This document shows positions 57,944 to 64,000 of a stretch of 64,000 bases of DNA, in pieces. Made by a program: the position numbers and the translations under genes. Under the pieces are notes generated by a model. The model ran no database searches, was not told the DNA's origin, and saw only the letters and a program-made list of their open reading frames with translations. Source of the DNA: Caulobacter sp. CCUG 60055 (GTDB taxonomy: Bacteria; Pseudomonadota; Alphaproteobacteria; Caulobacterales; Caulobacteraceae). The first letter of the stretch is position 1. Each line of letters opens with the position of its first letter. The stretch spans positions 124,001 through 188,000 of the forward strand of contig NZ_PUIC01000009.1 of the NCBI RefSeq assembly GCF_022750545.1, in the 5' to 3' direction.

Positions 57944-58410
57944 GCACGGTCCGCACCACGTTCCCGGAGAACCGGTTCGCCAAGCTGGCCCGCCAACCGG
58001 GCGGCCTCAGCCTGACCGAGGCCCTGTCGCGGGCCCAGGCCAATCTCGATTCCATCCGGGACGAGTCGGCGGCCTATGTCGACGCCCGGCTCGGCGAGAT
58101 CGACGCCGCCCTGGGCGGGGACGGGTCCCGGGTCGAGGACGAGGCGCTGCGCCGGGCCTACGGCCTGGCCAACGACGTGGTCGGCGTGGCCGGCGCCTGC
58201 GGCCTGGGGCCGGTCGGCGAGGCCGCCTACAGCCTGTGCGGCCTGCTCGACCTGTTCCTGCAGGGCCAAGGCTGGGACCGCCGCGCGGTCGCCGTCCACC
58301 TGGACGCCTTCCACCTGCTGCGCCGCGAGGACGACCCCGCCATGACGGCCGCCGTGCTGGCCGGACTGAGGACGGTGGTCGAGCACACGGCGGCCCGGCA
58401 GGGCGGCTGA
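57940..58410 (+). CDS. Helical protein coupled to response regulator (CheE-like)
   Basis: 156 residues starting at ATG 57940, which overlaps the receiver gene stop (ATGA). Predominantly helical: SLTEALSRAQANLDSIRDE, YGLANDVVGVAGACGLGP and AAYSLCGLLDLFLQG. It resembles a small family sometimes labelled CheE in Caulobacter, with a four-helix pattern like Hpt domains but without an obvious phosphorylatable histidine in the right context. Likely acts with the receiver encoded upstream. Label uncertain. Confidence 0.65.
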   Translation: MSTVRTTFPENRFAKLARQPGGLSLTEALSRAQANLDSIRDESAAYVDARLGEIDAALGGDGSRVEDEALRRAYGLANDVVGVAGACGLGPVGEAAYSLCGLLDLFLQGQGWDRRAVAVHLDAFHLLRREDDPAMTAAVLAGLRTVVEHTAARQGG

Positions 58411-58498
58411 ACCGAGGCGGCCCTTCACGGCGGCCGCGACGGGCGCAGCACCTGGCGCCTGGGACGGCGGCTCAATCAGACTGACGCCGAGCAAGGAA

Positions 58499-58524
58499 AA
58501 GGGGCCCGGCGAACCGGGCCCCTT
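58499..58524. terminator. Bidirectional terminator hairpin
   Basis: Stem AAGGGGCCCGG / CCGGGCCCCTT with a CGAA loop, between the convergent ends of the CheE-like gene and ompA. A-rich left flank (GGAAAA) gives a short U-tract to minus-strand transcripts. Confidence 0.8.
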
Positions 58525-58556
58525 CCCTATCGGACGCTGTCGCGCCGACGATCGGA

Positions 58557-59786
58557 TCAGAAGTTGATCGAGATCGTCGAACGGCGGTTGAGCGGTTCCT
58601 TGACGCCGTCCGGGGTCGGAACGGCGAGATCGGTCTTGCCCTTCCAGTCCACGGCCAGGGTCGACTGCTGCACGCCCAGGCCCACCAGGGCGTCGGCCAC
58701 GGCCTTCGCCCGGCGTTCGGACAGCTTCAGGTTGTACTTGGCCGAGCCCGAGGTGTCGGTGTGGCCGACCACCACGATCTTGGTGGCGTTGCCGCCCTTG
58801 GCGTAGTTGGCGGCGTCCTGCACCACCGTCTGCGCTTCCGGCGTCAGCACGTACTGATCGAACGGGAAGTAGACCACGAACTCCTTGGCCTCGTAGGCGG
58901 CCGGCGGAGGCGGCGGCGGGGGAGGCGGGGGAGGCGGCGGCGGCGGGGGAGGCGGCGGCGGCGGCGGGGGAGGCGGCGGCGGCGGGGGAGCCGCGAAGGT
59001 GTACCGCAGGCCCAGGCTGACCGAGGTGTCCTTATAGTCGCCGTTGAACACGCCGACCGGGGTCACCGCGCCGCCGGCCGGACCGGTGTTGGTCACGCGG
59101 GCGCCGAAATCCAGATCGCTGATCTGGACGTAGCGGCCCGTCAGGTCCACCGACCAGTTCGGGGTGAAGTCCCAGGACACGCCCAGGATGCCTTGCCAGG
59201 CGAAGCCCGTGGCCGTGTCGTTGAAGCTGGCGTTCTGGAACTGGGCCGCGCCGGCCGGCACGCCGGCGAGCTGGCCGTAGGCCTTAGTCTGCACCTGGCC
59301 CCAGCCGATGCCGGCGCCGATGAACGGCCGCCACTGGCTGCCCGGCAGGAAGTCGTACAGCACATTGGCCATCACCGTGTTGGCGACGATGCTGCCGTTG
59401 ATGTCGCCGCAGGCCGGCGAGCCAGCCGAGCGGGCGACGCCAGGCGTGCACAGGCCGATCGGCTGGGCCGCGCTGGCGTTGCCGCGGATCGACGTCACGT
59501 CGCCGGGGCGATAGCCGTACTCCAGTTCGGCGCGCCAGTTCGGATTGAACCGGTAGCCCAGGCGCGCGAAGCCCGCCCAGTCGTCCTTCGAACCGAAGTT
59601 CCACTTGTATTTCACGCCGTCCGAGCCGGCGGTGTCCGACGTGCCTTCGATGCTTTCGGGCCAGTGGTAACCGACGTCGCCGGCCACGTACCAGCCCTTC
59701 AGCCAACCATCCCAGTCCTGGGCCGAAGCGCCCGTCGCAGACGACATCGCCACGATGGCGGCGCCCGCAAGCAAATGCAGTTTCAT
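58557..59786 (-). CDS. OmpA-family outer-membrane protein with polyproline linker
   Basis: 409 residues from ATG 59786 (AGGGG upstream). Signal peptide to about residue 22 (ASA-QD), an eight-stranded beta-barrel of the OmpW/Opa-like type (WYVAGDVGYHWPE, GFARLGYRFNPNWRAELEYGY, SVSLGLRYTF), then an uninterrupted run of 29 prolines (bases 58902-58988) and a C-terminal OmpA peptidoglycan-binding domain (FVVYFPFDQYVLTPEA, GHTDTSGSAKYNLKLSERRAKAV with D and R ligands). Anchors outer membrane to the wall. The proline run replaces the usual short Pro/Ala linker and should need EF-P for translation. Confidence 0.93.
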   Translation of the reverse strand: MKLHLLAGAAIVAMSSATGASAQDWDGWLKGWYVAGDVGYHWPESIEGTSDTAGSDGVKYKWNFGSKDDWAGFARLGYRFNPNWRAELEYGYRPGDVTSIRGNASAAQPIGLCTPGVARSAGSPACGDINGSIVANTVMANVLYDFLPGSQWRPFIGAGIGWGQVQTKAYGQLAGVPAGAAQFQNASFNDTATGFAWQGILGVSWDFTPNWSVDLTGRYVQISDLDFGARVTNTGPAGGAVTPVGVFNGDYKDTSVSLGLRYTFAAPPPPPPPPPPPPPPPPPPPPPPPPPPPPPAAYEAKEFVVYFPFDQYVLTPEAQTVVQDAANYAKGGNATKIVVVGHTDTSGSAKYNLKLSERRAKAVADALVGLGVQQSTLAVDWKGKTDLAVPTPDGVKEPLNRRSTISINF

Positions 59787-60028
59787 CGCAAAACCCCTGT
59801 TTGTCCGCCAAGCGTTCGCCTGCCTGACCAAGCCTCTAAACGCACGACTTGCGATTTCGGCCGTTGCCCGAAAGCCACACTCACCACTTTTCGAGCCTCA
59901 CCCCTCGTCCGCGCGCGAACCTTTCCCGTCGTCGGCCGCCGCCTCGTTCAGACCACATTCCCGTCGCGCCATCGCCTTATCGCCGGGTCTAGAACCGCTT
60001 TTGGTTCAAATGCATACAGGGTGGACGG

Positions 60029-60346
60029 ATGAAGGATCATGTCGAATTCACGGGGGCCTCCGGCGCGATCTACCGCTACGCCCTGGCCCCCGACGGCCGC
60101 GTCACCACGCCCAGCGGCGGCAACTACCTGTTCGTGCGCGACCGGCCCGAGGGGCCGATAGTGGTCTTCGCCGGCGAGACCTCGAACCTGATGTCCAACC
60201 TCGCCGAACATTGGCCCGAGGCCGTCGAGCGTTATGGCGCGACGCACATCCTGACCCGGCTGAACGTGCCCAGCCGCATCCGCGCCCAGGAGCTGGAGGA
60301 CCTGCTCCAGGCCCTCGCCCCGCCGATGAACGCCGGCGCCGCCTAG
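60029..60346 (+). CDS. Small hypothetical protein
   Basis: 105 residues, soluble, no signal. GGTGGACGG lies just before ATG 60029. Patterns: TGASGAIYRYALAPDG, NYLFVRDRPEGPIVVFAGET, LMSNLAEHWPEAVERYGATHILTRLNVP. The last part looks like a substrate-binding helix-turn but I recognise no family. Its stop codon overlaps the stop of the convergent exported hydrolase (bases 60343-60346). Confidence 0.75.
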   Translation: MKDHVEFTGASGAIYRYALAPDGRVTTPSGGNYLFVRDRPEGPIVVFAGETSNLMSNLAEHWPEAVERYGATHILTRLNVPSRIRAQELEDLLQALAPPMNAGAA

Positions 60347-61716
60347 CCGCCGCGAGCCGCCTTGACGGCCGGAGCGGTGATCGTGCTGGCGCCGTAGGCG
60401 CCGCTGAGACGCCCGTCGCGGATATAGTCGGCCATCATCCGGAAGTAGCCTTCCGGATTGCGGGTGGACAGCCGCTCGCCCGCGGCCGTGGTCTCGTACT
60501 CGTAGACGCCGTGATCGGCGCGCGGGAACACCGCCGTGGTGATCGGCCGCCCCTGGGCGGCCAGCTCCTTGAGCCTGCGGATCGTCTCGGCGCTGGGCGC
60601 GGCGAGGTCGTCGGCGCCCAGCATCCACAACTCGGGCGTCTTCAGCGTGCGCAGCACCGGCATAGGGTCGTAGCGCCAGGGCGTGTCGACCACGTACTGC
60701 GCGGCGGCCTCGCGGATCTGCTGCGCGTCGGCGTTCAGCAGCATGAAGGTGAAGTTGCCGCGGACGTGCTTGAACCAGGGCTCGCCGCGATACTTGGTCC
60801 GCACGGCGTCGAAGCGGTCGAAGCTGGCCTTGAAGTCGGTCTTGAAGTCGCTGGTCACCAGCGCGGCGGAGGCGTCGGCCAGCTCCATGGCCTTGGCCAT
60901 GACGTCGGGACCGTAGCCGCGCCGCTCCATGTCCAGGACGATGGCCGAGCGGTCTTCCTCCAGCGGCGACACCGCCAGGCCGAAGCCGACGACGACGAAG
61001 TCGACCGGGGCGCGGCTCGCCGCCAGCGGCGCGACCCAGCCGCCCTGGCTCGGGCCCTGGTAGCCGATGCGGCCCGCCCGGGCGCCGGCCAGCCGGCGGG
61101 CCTCGCGCATGGCCGCGACCGCGTCGTCGGCCAGAATGCTGAAGTCCTGGGTGTAGCTTCCGCTGGAGGCGCCCGTGCCGCGCTTGTCGTAGACGAAGAC
61201 GCCGACGCCCCGGGCCGGCAGCAGCCGTTGCAGCGCGTTGAACCGCATGGCCGAATCCCGTTCGGAGCCATGCAGCAGGACCACGATCGGCGCCGCGCCG
61301 GAGCCCTTGGGCATGACCAGGCGTCCGGCCAGGGCCGCGCCCGCGCTGTCGAACCGCGTTTCGGCGACGTCGAAGTCGATGCGCCGTCCCTCGACGCCGT
61401 CAAAGGCGATCGCGCCCTTGGCGCAGTCGAACGAGATGGTCTTGCCGTCCGGCTTCTTGGTCCAGCCGAGGGTGCTGGTCCAGACGCCGCCCGCCCCCTC
61501 GGTCAAGGCGCCGCTGGTCCCGTCGAACCGCCGCCAGCGCAACGACGCGCCGGCGCTCGGCTGCACCACCACCTCGTCGCCGCCCGCCAGGCGATAGGCG
61601 CCGATCCCGCAGGGCGCGGGCTTGGGCGCGGTCTCCTCGGCCCCGGCCGTGGTCGCCAGCAAGGCCAGCATGGGGGCCAAGGCGAAGGCGGCGAGGGTGC
61701 GGGCGTAAGGGCTCAT
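60343..61716 (-). CDS. Exported alpha/beta hydrolase
   Basis: 457 residues from ATG 61716 with a signal peptide (cleavage near AGA-EE). After an N-terminal beta domain of about 130 residues (beginning APCGIGAYRLAGGDEVVV) comes the hydrolase: VVLLHGSERDSAM, YDKRGTGASSG, nucleophile elbow GYQGPSQGGW, acid D in MLGADDLAAP and base H in PRADHGVYEYE. Resembles secreted BAAT/dienelactone-type acyl hydrolases. Substrate unknown. Confidence 0.88.
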   Translation of the reverse strand: MSPYARTLAAFALAPMLALLATTAGAEETAPKPAPCGIGAYRLAGGDEVVVQPSAGASLRWRRFDGTSGALTEGAGGVWTSTLGWTKKPDGKTISFDCAKGAIAFDGVEGRRIDFDVAETRFDSAGAALAGRLVMPKGSGAAPIVVLLHGSERDSAMRFNALQRLLPARGVGVFVYDKRGTGASSGSYTQDFSILADDAVAAMREARRLAGARAGRIGYQGPSQGGWVAPLAASRAPVDFVVVGFGLAVSPLEEDRSAIVLDMERRGYGPDVMAKAMELADASAALVTSDFKTDFKASFDRFDAVRTKYRGEPWFKHVRGNFTFMLLNADAQQIREAAAQYVVDTPWRYDPMPVLRTLKTPELWMLGADDLAAPSAETIRRLKELAAQGRPITTAVFPRADHGVYEYETTAAGERLSTRNPEGYFRMMADYIRDGRLSGAYGASTITAPAVKAARGG

Positions 61717-61820
61717 GCCCGCCTGTGTCGCCCAGCCCCCGGCCCGCCTCCAGTTAAATAACCGCAATGCGCCGGCCGGCCCGAAGCGGCCCCGCCGCCC
61801 CCCCGCCTTCCCCGGCCCGG

Positions 61821-62255
61821 TCAGCGTGCTCCCGTGCGCATCTCGGCGGCCAGCCGCCGCGCCCGAGGCCCCGTCTGCCGCGCCCATTCCGACGCCAGCA
61901 TCCCGTCGGCCGCTTGGTCGTACTGGCCGGTCTTGATCAGGTCGAGCGTGTGGTGGAACCCCAGCAGGCCTTCGAGGCCCATGTTGAAGGTCATGTCGGT
62001 CAGGACGTCGCGGCGCACCGGGTCGAGGCCGCTGGTCCACGGCAGGGCCTTCTCGACACCGGTCTCGGCCTTGGCGACGTCGGCGGCCAGCGCCGCCTCG
62101 GCCTGGGCCTTGGTCCATTTCAGACCCTGATGGACCTCCGGACCGGTGTGGCCGTAGCCGATGGTCCACGGCGCGCCGCCGGACAGCGGGTCAGGATAGG
62201 CCGTCAGACGCAGCCCCTCCTCGTTCTTGAGCTGGGCCAGACCGGCAGGCGTCAT
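61821..62255 (-). CDS. GH24 phage-type lysozyme
   Basis: 144 residues, T4-like lysozyme/endolysin. Catalytic E13 in KNEEGLRL, D22 in YPDPLSGG and T31 in WTIGYGHTG fit the E-D-T triad of GH24. GFHHTLDLIKTGQY and FNMGLEGLLG also conserved. No signal peptide, as for holin-dependent endolysins. Standing next to a tRNA-Gly scar (62839-62890), it may be a prophage leftover, though many bacteria keep domesticated lysozymes. Confidence 0.87.
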   Translation of the reverse strand: MTPAGLAQLKNEEGLRLTAYPDPLSGGAPWTIGYGHTGPEVHQGLKWTKAQAEAALAADVAKAETGVEKALPWTSGLDPVRRDVLTDMTFNMGLEGLLGFHHTLDLIKTGQYDQAADGMLASEWARQTGPRARRLAAEMRTGAR

Positions 62256-62504
62256 GCGTCCTTATCCTTGCATAAGGGTCGAGCTTCCATCGAAATCGAG
62301 CGGAACAGGCTACGTGGAACGCAACGGGCCGTGAGAACGCCAGGGCCAAGGCCGGGACCGGTCAGGCGGTGCGGCCAAGTCGCAGCTCAATACCACCAGA
62401 GCGCGCGCCGCACAATCGAGGCGAGCGTCCGTCCTGGAACCATCCCGCCCCGCGAACGGTTGCCGTACAGTCCGCGCTGGGGCGGCCTGACCAGGGAGAG
62501 CGGC

Positions 62505-62828
62505 ATGCCTCGCGGCGACAAATCGAAATACACCGACAAGCAGGAACGCAAGGCCGACCACATCGCCGAGAGCTACGAGCGGCGCGGCGTCCCCGAAAAG
62601 GAAGCCGAGCGACGCGCCTGGGCCACCGTCAACAAAGACGACGGCGGCGGCAAGGCGCCCGGCGGCTCGGGTCGAGGCGTCCATACCGGCCATCCCGCCG
62701 CACATCGGGGTGGAAAGCTCGGCGGCGAAGCCTCGGCCGCGCGCAGCGCCGCAGCGCGGTCGGCTTCGGCCCGCAAGGCCGCCGAGACCCGCAAACGCAA
62801 CGCCGAACGAACGAGCAGCCGCCGATGA
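62505..62828 (+). CDS. Small 'plasmid stabilisation'-type basic protein
   Basis: 107 residues from ATG 62505 with AGGGAGAGC upstream. DKSKYTDKQERKADHIAESY and RGVPEKEAERRAWATVNK are the hallmark of a widespread stress-related family annotated as plasmid stabilisation protein, followed by a glycine/lysine-rich tail (AARSAAARSASARKAAET). Probably nucleic-acid binding; the plasmid name is historical. Upstream gap 62256-62504 holds only the divergent promoters of this gene and the lysozyme. Confidence 0.82.
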   Translation: MPRGDKSKYTDKQERKADHIAESYERRGVPEKEAERRAWATVNKDDGGGKAPGGSGRGVHTGHPAAHRGGKLGGEASAARSAAARSASARKAAETRKRNAERTSSRR

Positions 62829-62838
62829 GGAAAGGCTC

Positions 62839-62890
62839 TGGAGCGGGCGAGGGGGAATCGAACCCCTGACATTCAGCTTGGAAAGCTGAC
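62839..62890 (-). tRNA. Truncated tRNA-Gly (TCC), 3' part only
   Basis: Reads on the minus strand from the anticodon stem TCAGC/GCTGA with loop TTTCCAA (anticodon TCC), through the T-arm with GGTTCGATTCC, to the acceptor 3' strand CGCCCGC, T and CCA. The matching 5' acceptor strand GCGGGCG and a normal D-arm are absent upstream. This is the usual form of an integration scar left by an element that inserted into a tRNA-Gly gene. Confidence 0.75.
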
Positions 62891-63148
62891 CTCCTGCCCT
62901 TCTCACCATTTTTCAGGCATGTCCACAGGAGGCGAAAACCCCTTGTTTTACATGGCTAGGCTGCGCCGCTTCTGCATGACCCGCGTGACCAGGCCGTTCA
63001 GCTCCCAGTTTGTCCAATCCTTCGCAAAGAACGCAGGGCTCGGCGCGACGTCGGACGCGCGGTCGAGGTCGCCGAGCGCCGAGCGCCGAGAGATTTTCGG
63101 AAAGGTGATCGCCCAGCACCCGGTGCAAGACAGCCGTGGCGCGGGCGG

Positions 63149-63793
63149 CTAGAGGCGCACGAACGGAGCCAGGATCTTGCCCAGACGTCCGGGCAAGACG
63201 ATCTGGCCGTCCAGAGCCGCCACGCAGAGACACGGCGTGTCGGAGACCACGCGTGGCTGATGGAGCACGCTGGGGTCGGCCTCCTCGAAATCACCCGGCT
63301 CGAACACCCCGTCCTGGGTGGCGTAAGCGCCCTCGATCACGCAGGTCAGCTCGACCCCGTTGTGCGTATGGCGCGGCGCTGACTGGCCCGACGCGATCCG
63401 CAGCAGGATGACCCGACAATCGCCGTCGCGGGGACCAAGAACGTTACGGACATGTACGCCGGGCCCGGCCCAACGCCACGGGCCGAGCTCGAAGCCCCGC
63501 AAGGGCGCAGGCAGGCTCGTATCCGTGTTGCGCGGGCGCGTGACAGCCAAATCAGGCCGGGGTTCGGCGTCGTCGAGGCGCGCCAGGATCGACTCCAGAG
63601 CGCCAGCCTTGAGCGGGCTGGGCTCCTGCTCTTCAAGGACCGCGCCGCCCACGGCCCGAGCCAGATGCGTCCAGGCCCGGGTTTGCGGCTGCAGCGCCAG
63701 GTGCGTGGCGACCACGACCGCTTCGGGCGCGCTGAGCGTGCCGGCCTCGAACGCCAGCAACCGTTCCTCGCTGGGATGGCGACGCGCGCTCAT
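63149..63793 (-). CDS. chrR: ChrR-type cupin anti-sigma factor, atypical zinc site
   Basis: 214 residues from ATG 63793, overlapping the sigma gene stop (ATGA). N-terminal anti-sigma domain and C-terminal cupin domain (APRHTHNGVELTCVIEGAY, EPGDFEEADPSVLHQP) are the ChrR architecture. In Rhodobacter ChrR, zinc in the first domain is held by H6, H31, C35 and C38; here H6 and H31 are kept but residues 35 and 38 are Q and T (THLALQPQTR). The cupin His/Glu ligands look complete. Anti-sigma binding may therefore be zinc-independent or altered. Confidence 0.88.
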   Translation of the reverse strand: MSARRHPSEERLLAFEAGTLSAPEAVVVATHLALQPQTRAWTHLARAVGGAVLEEQEPSPLKAGALESILARLDDAEPRPDLAVTRPRNTDTSLPAPLRGFELGPWRWAGPGVHVRNVLGPRDGDCRVILLRIASGQSAPRHTHNGVELTCVIEGAYATQDGVFEPGDFEEADPSVLHQPRVVSDTPCLCVAALDGQIVLPGRLGKILAPFVRL

Positions 63794-64000
63794 GCCCGGC
63801 CTCCCGTCTCGCGCTCGATAAAGGCTCGCAGCTTCATCATGCCAAAACGAATCCGCGCCTTGACGGTGCCCAACGGCACGCCAAGCGCTTGCGAAATCTG
63901 ACTGTGGGTCTGTTCCTGGTAGAAGGCCATCTCGATCGCTTGGGCTTGGTCGGGATTGAGGCTGCGCATTGCGGCCCTGACGCAAGCGTCATCCTGCGCG
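63790..64000 (-). CDS. rpoE: ECF sigma factor (RpoE/ChrR partner), cut by right edge
   Basis: Last 69 codons of an ECF sigma factor; the N-terminal two thirds lie outside the window. Region 4 is clear: MRSLNPDQAQAIEMAFYQEQTHSQISQALGVPLGTVKARIRFGMMKLR in continuous frame (quoted in parts: LNPDQAQAIEMAFY, HSQISQALGV, LGTVKARIRFGM). This matches the group that works with ChrR and responds to singlet oxygen or related stress. Stop overlaps the chrR start as ATGA, so the pair is translationally coupled. Confidence 0.9.
   Translation of the reverse strand, partial: AQDDACVRAAMRSLNPDQAQAIEMAFYQEQTHSQISQALGVPLGTVKARIRFGMMKLRAFIERETGGRA

Noticed and set aside
62505-62828. Plasmid or toxin-antitoxin module
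   Set aside because: The 'plasmid stabilisation' label is historical; there is no toxin partner and the family is common on chromosomes.
62837-62930. Complete tRNA gene
   Set aside because: The 5' acceptor strand and D-arm cannot be found; only the 3' part is tRNA-like.
62919-63152. 77-codon plus-strand ORF
   Set aside because: No ribosome site at usable spacing and Ser/Arg-rich shadow composition; the minus-strand frame looks more protein-like.

Overview
The window is very GC-rich, alphaproteobacterial chromosomal DNA, most likely from the Caulobacteraceae (Caulobacter/Phenylobacterium type). This is inferred from a split ATP synthase operon (F1 genes only), the neighbourhood sucCD / sucA-odhB / lpd / xerC / DUF484 / transaldolase / priA / atpHAGDC, a proline-linker OmpA protein, an ECF sigma/ChrR pair, and heavy use of GTG/TTG starts and ATGA/GTGA stop-start overlaps. 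No complete mobile element, CRISPR array or rRNA was seen.

Layout. 1-5.4 kb: nucleoside salvage pair (nucleoside hydrolase and a ribokinase cut by the left edge), two exported proteins, a Baeyer-Villiger-type monooxygenase and a MAPEG protein. 5.4-10.6 kb: a tripartite drug-efflux operon (nodT-type outer-membrane lipoprotein, HlyD/EmrA adaptor broken by a one-base frameshift, EmrB/DHA2 pump) divergent from a TetR regulator, with two near-identical palindromic operators between them. 10.6-14.4 kb: two small exported proteins divergent from a WYL regulator, an exported HD-type protein and a small DUF7662-like protein. 14.5-18 kb: PepSY membrane protein coupled to an M17 aminopeptidase, convergent with a dipeptide epimerase, a set that fits peptide salvage. 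18.3-21.4 kb: FecR/FecI-type anti-sigma and sigma pair behind a threonine dehydratase, then tRNA-Leu(CAA).

21.4-27 kb: tyrosine/homogentisate catabolism (hpd, asparaginase-like hydrolase, hmgA, a small unknown gene, FAA hydrolase, MarR regulator) with a 20-bp imperfect palindrome in front of hpd. 27-33 kb: YqaA/DedA protein, dsbB, coq7, YibQ-type deacetylase, rppH, two alpha/beta hydrolases, and an SMR guanidinium exporter gene preceded by a guanidine-II (mini-ykkC) riboswitch. 34-39 kb: atpHAGDC. 39-47.6 kb: methyltransferase with a coupled GH10 xylanase lipoprotein, a DHA2 exporter, priA, transaldolase, DUF484, xerC. 47.6-57 kb: thioesterase, lpd, odhB, sucA, sucD, sucC (TCA-cycle 2-oxoglutarate to succinate), interrupted by one opposite-strand esterase. 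57-64 kb: response regulator with a coupled partner, OmpA, exported hydrolase, GH24 lysozyme, a truncated tRNA-Gly that looks like an att scar, and a ChrR/ECF pair cut by the right edge in which two of the four expected zinc ligands of ChrR are missing.

The strongest leads are the ChrR variant without its two zinc cysteines, the guanidine-II riboswitch on the SMR gene, the paired TetR operators beside a frameshifted adaptor, the tRNA-Gly fragment, and two families of dispersed intergenic palindromes. I did not find a system that I can defend as wholly undescribed.
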